This document shows, in pieces, positions 34,928 to 45,976 of a stretch of 64,000 nucleotides of DNA. How positions within the stretch are numbered: the first letter of the stretch is position 1; the number at the start of each line of letters is the position of its first letter. Location: positions 1,230,001-1,294,000 of the forward strand of contig JABMCL010002103.1 in assembly GCA_018857735.1 (NCBI GenBank), given 5' to 3'. The DNA is from Alviniconcha marisindica (taxonomy: Eukaryota > Mollusca > Gastropoda > Provannidae). A program made the translations under genes and the position numbers. A model generated the notes under the pieces. The model was not told the DNA's origin. It did not search any database and saw only the letters and a program-made list of their open reading frames with translations.

Positions 34928-36539
34928 ATCTTATGAGAAAAGCAAAAAAGGAATACATCCAAAAGCTGAATGAGCGTGATAACAATGTAGCATCTGTGTG
35001 GCGCATTCTAGATGTGTTTACGAAAGGACATCTTTCTACTTCTGCCGACGTCCCGAAGAATATAACTGCAAATGTTTTCAATAATCACTTTCTGTTTGTG
35101 GCAGAATCATTAATAGAACCATGAACAACTGTATATAAGTGTTAGAATCTTCTACATGATTTCCGCAAACAAAAGAATAGTAGGCAAGACCCATTTGTCA
35201 TCCCATCGTTCCGTTTCGGAACTAGGCAAATACATATCGAAGCTGGGAAATAAAAATATCCTACTGAATAAGCACACCATTAATCTTTAAAACTCATGTT
35301 CTCTACCGTTTCTTAAATCATATTTTGATAACAGAATGCAATGAAACGATGTTCTACATATCAGAAGCAATATGCAAGACAGCTTAGATCAGGTATCCAA
35401 CTGGTGTGACATTAATCATAAAGGTCATCAGTCCGATCAAGACCAAGTCCATGACAATCGCTACCAGACAGAAACACCAACTGTCACCCTTGCCGTCCCA
35501 TCTCGTTCTAAACGGGGCGAAAATTGATCAAGTGTCGGAACACCGTCTTTTTGTTATAACCATAGACAATAAACTTCGCTGGGACTCACATACTGATAAT
35601 GTGTGCAAAACAGACTCGAGACGAGTCTTCCTTCTGTCAAAATTAAGGTATATTTAGATATCGACACCAGGAAACTGTTCTTTAATGCCCACATTAAACC
35701 TCACACTGATTGTACATCAGTCTTTTGGGACGAATGTAGTGATGTTTTCAGAAAGAGATTAAATTCTCTGCACAGAAGAACTGTAAAGTTCATCTTTCCA
35801 GATACAAGTCTAACTACTCACCAGAAATTAAAAAAAGATTAGGATAATGAGCCTACACAAACAAGTGCAATACAAAAGGGGCCAGTTCATGTACAGGGTC
35901 ATCAACAATGAGGCCCCAGAGAACATATCTAACCTGTACACACGTCCTTCCAAACGCTGTTCCAGCTCTAGGTACTGTCAGCTTAGATTTCCTTAGTTCT
36001 CCAGGTGACAGGCGTGTTGAAAACAAGTACAGCCTTCCTTCTCTACGCCTTTCTATGGAACAACCTACAATCAGATCTTGTCACTCGCTCAGCTCCTTTA
36101 AACGGAAACTTCGCGTACAACCTTGAGGCAGTTACATAGGAGGTACTGTGACAGAAAGCTGCTAGGGGAAGAGACAGACAGAAAGAGAGAAGGAGAGAGA
36201 CTGACATAGCCGTAGCAGTGACTGGCCAGTTGAGACCTAGTTTCTACACCCTACCACTTCCGCCCAGTCCTCCTAACTTTTTCCGACTTTTCTTCTTCTT
36301 CTTCTTCTTACTATTAGTAATAGCAGCTTATGTGAATTTATCAGATATTTCACTGCCTTATGTGCTGGTTGTATGCTTATGCATGTATAACTGAGTGCTT
36401 CATGCACTGTGTGCATCTGGCGCTGTGAACACGCAAGTTTTGTGTGGAAGATCTTATGCTTCATGCATATTTTTTCACTCATTTATTCATGCTTCATATA
36501 CGTATATAAATATTATAATTGATGCTTTTTTTTTAATTG

Positions 36540-36546
36540 ACAGTAA

Positions 36547-36598
<52 letters not shown>

Positions 36599-36645
36599 TG
36601 TTGTTGTTCTTGTTCTTGTTCTTGTTCCTGTTCTTGTTGTTGTCA
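36540..36645. repeat. (AGT)n then (TTG/TTC)n triplet repeats
   Basis: About 18 copies of agt, then ttg and ttc triplets. Confidence 0.92.
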
Positions 36646-36846
36646 GTAGCTTAGCAAGGACTTGTTAGAGGATGTACCTCTGGTGGAGTTATGTACCTTG
36701 TATGCACACGCGTGCCAGGTGAGAGTTACCGTAGGCGACTATGGTCTTTGTTGTTGAACTTGTGTTACGTATTTCGAGCGCTAATTAACTCCCTTGTTTG
36801 TTGATTCTAAACTACAATCCTTGAAAAATAAAGTTTTCGAGTTCGA

Positions 36847-36848
<2 letters not shown>

Positions 36849-36922
<74 letters not shown>
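36849..36922. repeat. (TC)n tail after AATAAA retroposon end
   Basis: 74 bp of TC directly after the putative LINE 3' end. Confidence 0.9.
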
Positions 36923-36923
<1 letters not shown>

Positions 36924-37129
36924 ACTCAAGAGTTAGTTACGTTAGTGCACTTCATGTTTGTGTATATTCATCTACATACTGTAAAAATTCTGGATATATG
37001 TATGATTGCTATTTCTTATGATTTACATGTTCCTCTGAACACTTTGCTAAAGTACAGTTTGCAACTATTAGTATAACCTTTGTGAAGGCCACAGGCCAAT
37101 CAAATAAACTTTTGCGTCTTGCGTCTTGC

Positions 37130-37131
<2 letters not shown>
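36923..37131. other. Second retroposon-like 3' end
   Basis: Ends aggccaatcaaataaacttt then gcgtcttgcgtcttgcgtc and (TC)n, the same layout as the ends at 7020 and 36815. Confidence 0.5.

Positions 37132-37219
<88 letters not shown>
37132..37219. repeat. (TC)n microsatellite
   Basis: About 88 bp of TC. Confidence 0.95.
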
Positions 37220-37222
<3 letters not shown>

Positions 37223-37632
37223 CCATCATTTGTGAAACACTGCTTTGTCTATCGTTTTGTTTCTTGGTTTGTCTGTGTTGCGACACTGAACAGGCAGACT
37301 TTTCTGTCAAACCACTCAACTTGCTTCTGATCACTTCGGGATCTAGCTCTTGGGGGAGAAGCTGCGTTTTCCTAGTCATCTGTATGATTACAGCAATCAT
37401 TACAAACACTGACATCTGTATGATTATAGCAATCATCACTAAAAACTGACGTCTGTAAGATTATAGCAATCATCTCTAAAACTGACACTTGTTCCAGCCA
37501 ATTTGTTTTCTCCTAATGATAACCAAGTCACACTTGCTTCGGACAAAATGATCAAAACGTTTCACTGGCATTATATTGTCTGGCTTGTCTGTCACACATG
37601 CCTCGCTGTCTTTGAGCACGTCGGTGTTTTGT

Positions 37633-37710
<78 letters not shown>

Positions 37711-37871
37711 GTTCTGATGACTATCTTTGTCAGGAGTAGGCAAAATTTCAACATAATTTTCTCGCAGTCCACTTGTCTGTTCATGTCCCTGTTGACCATT
37801 ATGGGTTTGGTTCGGTTGGTGCTTCACCGCTGATAATCTTTCCTCTGCTCTCCTCTTATCTCCCAACGCTT
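37220..37871. other. Unassigned sequence with a (CT)n tract
   Basis: 37637-37708 is (CT)n. Near 37380-37480 a short segment (atgattatagcaatcat) recurs three times at about 40-45 bp intervals. No gene seen. Confidence 0.6.
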
Positions 37872-38775
37872 GACGTTAACCGGTAGGCCTAATGGCTGAT
37901 AGTATCGGATCCCAGGGCTGTTAACCTGTAGGCCTAATGGCTGATAGTGTCCGATCCCAGGGCTGTTAACCCATAGGCCTAATGGCTGATAGTGTCGGAT
38001 CCCAGGGCTGTTAACCTGTAGGCCTAATGGCTGATAGTGTCGGACCCCAGGGCTGTTAACCGGTAGGCCTAATGGCTGATAGTGTCGGACCCCAGGGCTG
38101 TTAACCTGTAGGCCTAATGGCTGATAGTGTCGAGCACAGGGCTGCTAACCTGTAGGCCTAATGGCTGATAGTGTCGAGCACAGGGCTGTTAACCGGTAGG
38201 CCTAATGGCTGATAGTGTCGGACCCCAGGGCTGTTAACCTGTAGGCCTAATGGCTGATAGTGTCGGACCCCAGGGCTGTTAACCTGTAGGCCTAATGGCT
38301 GATAGTGTCGGATCCCAGGGCTGTTAACCCGTAGGCCTAATGGCTGATAGTATCGGATCCCAGGGCTGTTAATCTGTAGGCCTAATGGCTGATAGTGTTG
38401 GACCCCAGGGCTGTTAACCTGTAGGCCTAATGGCTGATAGTGTCGAGCACACGGCTGTTAACCTGTAGGCCTAATGGCTGATAGTGTCGGATCCTAGGGC
38501 TGTTAACCTGTAGGCCTAATGGCTGATAGTGTCGGATCCCAGGGTTGTTAACCGGTAGGCCTAATGGCTGATAGTGTCGGATCCTAGGGCTGTTAACCTG
38601 TAGGCCTAATGGCTGATAGTGTCGGATCCCAGGGTTGTTAACCGGTAGGCCTAATGGCTGATAGTGTCGGATCCTAGGGCTGTTAACCTGTAGACCTAAT
38701 GGCTGATAGTGTCGGATCCCAGGGTTGTTAACCGGTAGGCCTAATGGCTGATAGTGTCGAGCACAGGGCTGTGCG
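37872..38775. repeat. 45-bp minisatellite, about 20 copies
   Basis: Unit: cagggctgttaacctgtagg plus cctaatggctgatagtgtcg plus gatcc. Variants: agcacagggctg and gaccccagg. Blocks of identical variant order (38464-38530, 38575-38640) show recent multi-unit duplication of about 90-120 bp. Confidence 0.95.
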
Positions 38776-39466
38776 CCGAAGAATGAAGACAGTGTTGTTG
38801 TTGCGGTCCCCGGTGACTTGAAGGTACAGCGTTTTTCTGCATCAGGGCATCAAAGGCCACTACTGCTGCAACTAGTAATCATCCACTTACAGGCAGGCCG
38901 GGGTCCGTTTGTTTGCGATTATCATAACTTCGTTTTGCAGTAGGTATGGAAGAAAGGCTTCCTACAACACTGTCTCATCAAACAGGACTGGAGAATGATT
39001 ACTGCCCTTGAAAATGAGGCAGTGTTCGTCGTGATAAACTGGGCTTCTGAGAAAACATCCAAGTACACAGAAGAGCCGGAATTCCTTTCGTGTTGTCTTC
39101 TGGCGGTGACCACGGTTGCTCGGCGTTTTTTGTTTGTTTGTTTGTTGTTGTTGTTGTTGTTTGTTGTTTGTTGTTGTTGTTGTTTGTTGTTGTTGTTGTT
39201 TGTTGTTGTTGTTTTGTTCACACGTTAGAAGTTTTGACTGTTGCGCACCGTGGGGTTTCGCGGTGATGAATTTAGTGCAATGCGGCATTTTGGTAGTGAA
39301 GTGACTGGTGTTACTTTTGTGACAATGCTCTGTGGCACGCGTGAACAGCGTATTGAATTCGGTTTCGTTCTCTACCATTGATTCCCTATGGCATCACTGT
39401 TCTTTGTAACCACCCTCCCCTATTGCAATGGGTCTGTGGCTAAACAGTTAAACTGTTGTATTTTGT
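38776..39466. other. Unassigned sequence with (TTG)n
   Basis: 39127-39215 is an imperfect (GTT)n tract. No gene recognised. Confidence 0.55.
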
Positions 39467-39549
<83 letters not shown>

Positions 39550-39584
39550 AACCGCACTGGTTGACTGGGCGTAAAACACCAATT

Positions 39585-39647
<63 letters not shown>

Positions 39648-39680
39648 AACCGCACTGGTTGACTGGGCGTAAAACACCAA

Positions 39681-39747
<67 letters not shown>

Positions 39748-39784
39748 AACCGCACTGGTTGACTGGGCGTAAAACACCAAAACA

Positions 39785-39844
<60 letters not shown>
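39467..39844. repeat. Tandem of SINE-tail core plus (CT)n, three units
   Basis: The 43-bp segment gatataaccgcactggttga + ctgggcgtaaaacacca occurs at about 39544, 39641 and 39742, each flanked by 40-80 bp of CT. Period about 97-101 bp. The segment is homologous to the 3' tail of the short retroposon at 44303. Confidence 0.88.
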
Positions 39845-39848
<4 letters not shown>

Positions 39849-40136
39849 CAAAGGTGCTCTGGGCTTCAGCTGACACCTAACCTTCCGCGGACACTGGGAG
39901 AAAACCTTTTCCCAATCGAGACCTGTTTCTATCAGTAGGGTTAATGTAGCGTACAGCTGGACCCTGTGCCAGTGTCCACCGTGTGTGGGAGCACAATGGT
40001 GACCGGGCGGACAGCTGGAGCTCGCACAGGCTAGCAATTAGCTCGCCAATCTTGTTTAAAAAAACTGTGTGTGGGTCTAGCAGAGGCGTGAAATAATGGG
40101 TATGTGTGGATGTGTGTTGGAGGGAGGGGGGTTCTT

Positions 40137-40201
<65 letters not shown>

Positions 40202-40487
40202 TTTGTTCTTTGTTTTGTTGTTGTTTGTTTGTTTTTGTGTGTGAGTTTTTTTGTGTTTTTTTATTTATTGTTGTTTTGATTTGTTGCTGTGCTTTAGTTT
40301 GTTTTGGTTGTTGTTGTTGTTGTTGTTGTTTTCGTTTTTGTTTTTTGTCTGACTGAGTTTTGAGGGCAGCGGATCCCTTGGAAAGGTTCTTCGTTTTTCT
40401 TTTTAGTGATAATCCTTTTTGCAAGGGTTCCAGCTGTGTCTAACTAATGGGTTTTCCCCGGATATTCCGGTTTCCCTCTACAGTCCC
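39845..40487. other. Unassigned sequence with (CT)n and T-rich runs
   Basis: 40142-40198 is (CT)n, followed by T/G-rich low complexity to about 40350. Confidence 0.6.
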
Positions 40488-40692
40488 TGTGTGTGTATGT
40501 GTGTGCGTGCGTGCATGTGTGCGTGCGTGCGCGCGTGTGTGTGTATGTGTGTGTGTGCGTGCGTGCGTGCGTGTGTGCGTGAGTGTGTGTGTGTGTGTGC
40601 GTGAGTGTGTGTGTGTATGTGCGTGCGTGCGTGCGTGCGCGTGCGTGCGTGCGTGTGTGTGTGTGCGTGCGTGTGTGTGCGCGCGCGCGCGC
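40488..40692. repeat. Compound (GT/GC)n microsatellite
   Basis: About 200 bp of gtgt, gcgt and gcgc blocks; Z-DNA prone. Confidence 0.95.
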
Positions 40693-40942
40693 TTAGAATA
40701 ATTCCTATGGACAAGATTTTGGGCTTTATAATCACTTTTATTGTTACGGTCGAATACGCTTAAGTCCAAAATACTTAAGTCGAACATCGCGTAAGTCGAA
40801 CCTTTTTTATTTCCCGACTAAAGCTGCTCTTCGTGTGACTAATTTTACAACGGATGAGTCGAATGTCAACCAAGTCGAACATATTTTCCCCTTTTCCCAC
40901 TCGGATAAATTGAAACGTTTCAAGTCCTTTCATTGTTGAATG

Positions 40943-40944
<2 letters not shown>
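40693..40944. repeat. Degenerate aagtcgaa-type short repeats
   Basis: The motif taagtcgaac recurs (40757-40890) at irregular spacing. No gene. Confidence 0.5.

Positions 40945-41015
<71 letters not shown>
40945..41015. repeat. (CA)n microsatellite
   Basis: 71 bp CA, followed by aaac and ggac short repeats. Confidence 0.95.
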
Positions 41016-41020
<5 letters not shown>

Positions 41021-41097
41021 AACAAACGGACGGACGGAGGTGATCTCCGATTACTTCAGTACAGTGTGTATAACAGATACCAAATCACATGGGGAGT

Positions 41098-42120
41098 GGG
41101 GTTAGCTCAGTGGTTAGAGCACCGGACTCGTGATCGAAAGGTCGAGGGTTCGAGTCCTCGCAGGAGCGATGGTAGACTTTCTCCTCCAGCGTCAACTTTC
41201 TGTGCTGACGTTATTTCGATATCCGTTCCACCCCCGTGTTACCGCAGTAGCACGTAAAAGATGCCGGCCATTCTGCCAAAGGTGCAGGTGGCAGGTTACA
41301 GTTAAACAGGCATTCACCCTACGCATGCGGCTCTGCATGAAATGACGTGACAGGGTGCATGGTTATATGGTGTACACAGAACGCGCCTAGACGACTGCAG
41401 TTTCACGTGGTACCAGCCATGTGACAAGGAAATAGGACTATAAGTACACTATTTGGGTGGATATGCTGACCTACAGAAAACACGTGGAAACAACAGCACT
41501 GAAGTACAAGAAAGGTGTGTCAGTCCTGAAGACTATGGCTGCAAAGGGAATTGAACAACACCACTGGATTGCCTCAAGAGGTGACAGATCACACATGCCA
41601 TCCTCCTCACAGATTCAATGAGCTTGCTACAAAAAGTGAAAAGTGGAATGGGAAGCCCAGACTGGAATGTGTCAATGGTCGACATCCACCTTCGAAAACT
41701 CCTGCGGGTGTACTGCCCTGGACATGCCGGAGTGAAGGGAAGTGACCGAGCAGACAGACTGGCGGGCAAAGCAACCCTCACAAATGGCTCGCTTCTCGGA
41801 AGATCTGAGGTGTTGAGAAGCTTGAGATATACCTGCGGGCACAAAGCCAAGGACATCACACCACTGATCGAATGGAGGAGAGAGGCGTGGAAAGAGGAAG
41901 CGCTAGACGATCTTCTTTGAAAGGACGAGTGAGGGCCATTGTCAATCAGACGAACATTGGAACCGTTTCAAAGGCAACTTTGGGGAAACTTCTCAGACAC
42001 ACGGGGTGGAGCGCATATTGGCTTTTCCGAGCGCACAGATATCATCTAGAACTGAACTAAACTCAACTGATATTCAAAACCCGCTATAAAAAGCGAGTCA
42101 CTCACTCATTTAGAATCACA
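41098..42120 (+). mobile_element. SINE S1 split by a LINE fragment
   Basis: Plus orientation. Head ggttagctcagtggttagag then gagggttcgagtcctcgc (41101-41162). Body to 41464 with ccgcagtagcacgtaaaaga. The 3' part (cccgctataaaaagcg, cactcactcatttagaatca) resumes at 42069. The two halves join exactly as in the intact copy at 10728. A GT/CA microsatellite replaces the end of the tail. Confidence 0.85.
41465..42068 (+). pseudogene. LINE fragment with RNase H, nested in SINE S1
   Basis: Plus strand. TYRKHVETTALKYKKGVSVL (RT C-terminus) is followed, after an internal deletion, by the RNase H C-terminal half: ILLTDSMSLLQKVKSG then YCPGHAGVKGSDRADRLAGK and a C-terminal ALDDLL. RNase H domains of this type occur in the I-like group of non-LTR elements. 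Frames change several times, so it is dead. It is flanked by a short direct repeat gatat (41460-41464 and 42069-42073). Confidence 0.8.
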
Positions 42121-42141
42121 TCACACACACACACACACACA

Positions 42142-42218
<77 letters not shown>
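42121..42218. repeat. (CA)n/(CG-CA)n microsatellite
   Basis: CA, then acgc tetranucleotides, then CA. Confidence 0.95.
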
Positions 42219-42219
<1 letters not shown>

Positions 42220-42514
42220 TGCGCTGTTAGAAAACAAGGGGAAAGCGCTCCTACACCTCACACAGGAGTCAAAATCGCTCCACCACAACCAGAGATCAAG
42301 ACTGCTGAAAACATGTATCATAGACGCCGTTACTGCATTATCGACAATGTAGCTTTTGCAAAGGAAGACACGAACGAAACTATTGAAACCAACGGAAATT
42401 GAAGTTGGACTGCTCCAAAAATTGCATCACGAGCAGTTCATAACGAAAAAAACAGCTTCATAAATATCAGTAGCCGCACGGCCAGTTTACAAATCAAAGT
42501 TGGACGACCCCGCC
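42219..42514. other. Unassigned sequence
   Basis: No recognisable feature. Confidence 0.5.
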
Positions 42515-42855
42515 ATCACTAGCCATCCCCACCCGAGCCATCACTACCTGAGCCTTCCCCACCCGAGCCATCACTACCCGAGCCAATCCCACCCGAGCCA
42601 TCACTACCTGAGCCATCACTACCCGAGCCACGAGCCAGCCGTGAGCCTGTAGTCTGTGGGAGAGAAACGCATCTTTCGGAACCTGCTTCTCTCCCGCGGG
42701 CTCCCAAGGGTGTGGGACAGAAACGCACGCCGCGGGCTCCCAAGTGTGTGGGACAGAAACGCACGTTTCGGAACCTGCATCTTTCCCGCGGGCTCCCAAG
42801 TGTGTGGGACAGAAACGCACGTTTCGGAACCTGCTTCTTTCCCGCGGGCTCCCAA
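42515..42855. repeat. Two adjacent short minisatellites
   Basis: 42515-42640: 15-18 bp units of gagccatcactaccc. 42665-42855: about 57-bp units containing gggacagaaacgcacgtttc and cccgcgggctcccaagtgtg, about three and a half copies. Confidence 0.85.
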
Positions 42856-43351
42856 AGCGGCAGTGGCTGGGGACGGCCGACACACTGATCTCTTTCCTCC
42901 GCCAGCCCAGCAGGAACTGGCGTTAACCGCTCTAGGGAGATGCTTTGGAGAAATGTAGTGGAATGGACCGGGTTTACGGTGACAGTCAGAAAGGGAGAAA
43001 CCTGGCGTTGGGAGAAACATTCAGGGCTGTATTCGGATCTCATCCAGGCGTTAGAGGGACAAGCAGTGACGACACCCAGACCCTAACACAGAGAGAACTT
43101 CGGTGTCTGCTTCCACATTACCCCCACGGCAGTCAGTTACATGTATAAATAAATGAATAGATGAATAAATAAGTAAATAAGTTACATATATGAATAAATA
43201 AATACACGAATAAATAAGTAAATCAGTTACATATATAAATGAATCAATAAATAAATAAATAAATACTTAAATCAGTCGGCCAGTAGACAGGTTCAAAACC
43301 CGACTAAAGCACTGTTTCGCGTGACGAAGAAAAGGGACGAGAGTTACTCAC
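42856..43351. other. Unassigned sequence with (TAAA/TGAA)n
   Basis: 43140-43275 is an imperfect aaataaat/gaataaat repeat. It lies just downstream of the donor of the exon at 43352 (minus strand). Confidence 0.6.
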
Positions 43352-43900
43352 GTCTGGGTTGATTCCCTTGCTGGTGATGATTTTTCCCGGGGGCTGGTGG
43401 TGCCGTGCTGACCCTGCAGAGGCCGTGATGGACAACGCCGCAGCCAGCCACAGCGTCACCCAGCAGACCGTCTTCAGGTCCAGCCGAAGGCCTACACTGC
43501 CGGACGTCCTGTGGTCTGATGGTACTGACCATCGCCACGTCTGCTGCGTGGCCACAGATGCATATCCTTTCCGCACTGTCTCCTCCCATCGCTGAGCAGG
43601 TTGCTGAGCTGGTGTCGGCAGTAGTTGTGCTGGAGGTTGCTGAGCAGATTGCTGAGCAGATTGCTGAGCAAGTTGCTGAGCTAGTGTTGGCACCAGTTGT
43701 GCGGGAGGTTGCTGAGCACGGTGCTGAGCTGGTGTTGGCAGTAGTTCCGCTGGAGGTTGCTGAGCAGGTTGCTGAGCTAGTGTTGGCAGTAGTTGTGCGG
43801 GAGGTCGGTGAGGAGGCGGTGGCGAGGGTCTGGCGCTGTGCGGGAGAGCCGGCAAGCCCGACGAGGACAGCGGTCCATTCTCCTCTCCTGGGGACGCCAT
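43352..43900 (-). CDS. Candidate first coding exon, Pro/Ala/Gln-rich protein with a signal-anchor-like segment
   Basis: Seen: ATG at 43900-43898 in a good Kozak context (gcgacgATGg). An open minus frame of exactly 183 codons runs to a consensus donor GTGAGT (43351-43346), phase 0. It begins MASPGEENGPLSSSG. Residues about 25-115 are imperfect repeats such as PAQLLPTPAQQPAQQ. One hydrophobic segment VCWVTLWLAAALSITASA (about residues 145-162) follows, then a basic stretch and KIITSKGINPD. Inference: a type II membrane protein or one with an internal signal anchor; alternatively translation starts at an unseen later Met. It is on the same strand as the MMP exons and could be that gene's first exon, but no joining exon was found. 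The repeat-rich part is also open on plus, which lowers confidence. Confidence 0.42.
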
Positions 43901-43939
43901 CGTCGCGTGCCTCTCTGGCTGCCACAGCCACACCGCTCC

Positions 43940-44170
43940 AATGGAACGCTAAGCCCGAGAGTGGAGATGGATGAAAAACTCCCCTCGATGCATCCTAGCC
44001 GAAGGAGAGGCGGGTGGGTGGAGACAACGACAAGAAGTGGTTTGGGACTTCCCTCCCCGAGGCAGCGGGCTGTGTGACACCGCGGGGCCCCCTGTGCCGC
44101 GCCGTGCTGACGTCACGCCAGACAAGGCGAAGGAAGCGTTGCCGTCTACGCGCCGGTGAAACAAACAGTT
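43940..44170 (-). promoter_or_regulatory. Candidate CpG-rich promoter with a perfect CRE
   Basis: GC- and CpG-rich compared with its surroundings, lying immediately upstream (minus strand) of the ATG at 43900. It contains a perfect palindromic CRE tgacgtca at 44108-44115. No TATA box seen. Fits a CpG-type promoter, inferred only. Confidence 0.4.
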
Positions 44171-44189
44171 CTGGGAACACGCAGAGTAA

Positions 44190-45295
44190 GGAAACAGTCC
44201 AGTCAACACAGAGAGAGTAAGGAAACAGTCCAGTCAACACAGAGAGTAAGGAAACAGTCCAGTCAACTCACAGAGTAAGGAAACAGTCTAGTCAACTCAC
44301 AGTAAGTAAGTAAGTAATTTGGTGTTTTACGCCCAGTCAACCATTACGGTTATCTCAGGGCGTTCAACTCACAGAGTAAGGAAACAGTCCAGTCAAGACA
44401 GAGAGTAAGGAAACAGTCCAGTCAACACACAGAGTAAGGAAACAGTCCAGTCAACACACAGAGAGTAAGGAAACAGTCCAGTCAACACACAGAGAGTAAG
44501 GAAACAGTCCAGTCAACACAGAGAGTAAAGAAAGAGTCCAGTCAACACAGAGAGTAAGGAAACAGTCCAGTCAACACAGAGAGTAAGGAAAGAGTCCAGT
44601 CAACTCACAGAGTAAGGAAACAGTCCAGTCAACACAGAGAGTAAGGAAACAGTCCAGTCAACACAGAGAGTAAGGAAACAATCCAGTCAACACAGAGAGT
44701 AATGAAAGAGTCCAGTCAACTCACAGAGTAAGGAAACAGTCCAGTCAACACAGAGAGTAAGGAAACAGTCCAGTAAACACACAGAGTAACGGTCCAGTAA
44801 AACCGAAAAATAAAGTAACGGTTCAGTAAACACGATGTACACAGTAAATAAACAGTCCAGTAAGTATACACAGTAAAGAAACGGTCCAGTAAATACAGCA
44901 AGTAAAATATAGTCCAGTAACACCAAATAAAGAAAGAGTCCAGTAAAGATACACAGTAAAGAAACAGTCCAGTGAATATACCCAGTATAAAGACAGTCCA
45001 GTAAACACACAATAAATAAACAGTCCAGTAAACACAGAGAGTAAAGAAACAGTCCAGTAAATATACACAGTACCGAAACAATCCAGTAAACATACAGTAA
45101 AGAAACAGTCCCGTAAACACAGGAAGTGGACAAAACATTTCAGTAAACACACAAAGAAAATCAACGGTCCAGTAAGCAAACGGTACAAAACAGCCCGTAA
45201 AACACACAAAGTAAAGAAACACTCGTAGAAGCACACAAATGAAAGAAACTGTCCAGTAACGAAACAAAGTACTGAAACAGTTTAGTAAATACAGA
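44190..45295. repeat. 28-29 bp minisatellite
   Basis: cagagagtaaggaaacagtc+cagtcaaca: about 20 good copies to 44790, then increasingly diverged copies (agtaaacacac, ggtccagtaa) to 45295. Interrupted at 44303-44363 by a short retroposon. Confidence 0.92.
44303..44363 (-). mobile_element. 61-bp tail-only retroposon with 11-bp target-site duplication
   Basis: Inserted in the minisatellite. The direct repeat tcaactcacag stands at 44292-44302 and 44364-44374. On the minus strand the insert is aacgccctgagataaccgta, then ggttgactgggcgtaaaaca and ccaaatta, ending in TTAC repeats. It has no tRNA head or body. Its core is the same as in the 39467-39844 units. Confidence 0.82.
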
Positions 45296-45569
45296 AAGTA
45301 ATTACGGTTTGGCTATGTTTGTCATTAAACAGCTAAACGATTCATCTTTCAACTTTTATGCTTCATTTTTTTTTTAAATGAAGAGCAATAATTGGTTAGT
45401 TGGTACATTTTAACTTCCTTTCAGTCAAAGACAGAGTAACGAAAACTTGCAATAAAAAAATAAAAATAAAAATAAAGATCCAGAAAGTCCAGACTTGCCA
45501 GTGCTTCAGAACTTACATTTTGTCCTTAATCACAGGCTGCAAGGCAATAATCACACGGCCAGCGGCTTG
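45296..45569. other. Unassigned A/T-rich sequence
   Basis: Nothing recognised; A-rich run at 45455-45475. Confidence 0.5.
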
Positions 45570-45810
45570 ATGCAAAGACTGTCTGAAGCGTGTGTGTCCA
45601 AAGGACTCTATCACTCTCCTGCTGTCTGAATCGTGCGTGTCCGAAGTACCCTTGCTCTCTGAAGCGTGCGTGTCCAAAGGACAGTCTTACTCTCCAACTG
45701 TCTGAATCGTGCGTGTCCAAAGGACTCCTGCTGTCTGAAGCGTGCGGTTCCAAAGGACTCTTGCTCTCTGAAGCGTGCGTGTCCAAAGGACAGTCTTACT
45801 CTCCCTCAGA
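45570..45810. repeat. About 30-48 bp minisatellite
   Basis: Units containing tgtctgaagcgtgcgtgtcc plus aaaggactc, with variable linkers (acagtcttactctcc). Five to six copies. Confidence 0.85.
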
Positions 45811-45976
45811 CCCGACATGAGTGAGCGACTCGGTGACTGCCTGGCGGACCGAGCACTAAGCGTCACTGATGCGCGACGCTTGCTTGGCTGACTTACACTC
45901 TTCTGACTCCTCGCGTACCCTGAGCTCCTCCAACCGCTCTCGTACAGCTCGTCAGCCGGACACTCACAGCCCGCCC

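Larger units (their letters stand above)
33650..36850 (+). pseudogene. Near-complete but inactivated LINE (endonuclease, RT remnant, 3' UTR)
   Basis: Plus strand. FGITESRLDS-like at about 33718 and GDFDIDLLKPHSSWDS at 34071 mark an AP-type endonuclease with the conserved GDFN motif (here N to D). The N-terminal RT linker follows (VNRQAPLKRKRVKHPKL at about 34470; AKKEYIQKLNERDNN at 34940). The RT core with the catalytic YADD is missing. The C-terminal part resumes at 35406 (SPIKTKSMTIATRQKHQL, RWDSHTDNVCKT) and ends with SCHSLSSFKRKLRVQP at 36126. Many stops and frameshifts. The 3' UTR may run to the aataaagttttcgagttcga segment and (TC)n tail at 36815-36922. Layout fits L2/CR1-type LINEs; the clade is not proven. 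Interrupted at 34645-34927 by another element. Confidence 0.8.

Noticed and set aside
33650..36850. Active LINE
   Set aside because: The catalytic RT core is deleted, the endonuclease GDFN motif is mutated to GDFD, and many stops and an insertion are present.
39420..40037. Arg/Glu-rich minus ORF
   Set aside because: Translation of (CT)n tracts; also at 6887, 33253 and 37476.
43519..43974. 151-aa plus-strand ORF (AELVLAVVV repeats)
   Set aside because: Shadow of the repeat-rich minus exon 43352-43900; no start context or splice site supports it.
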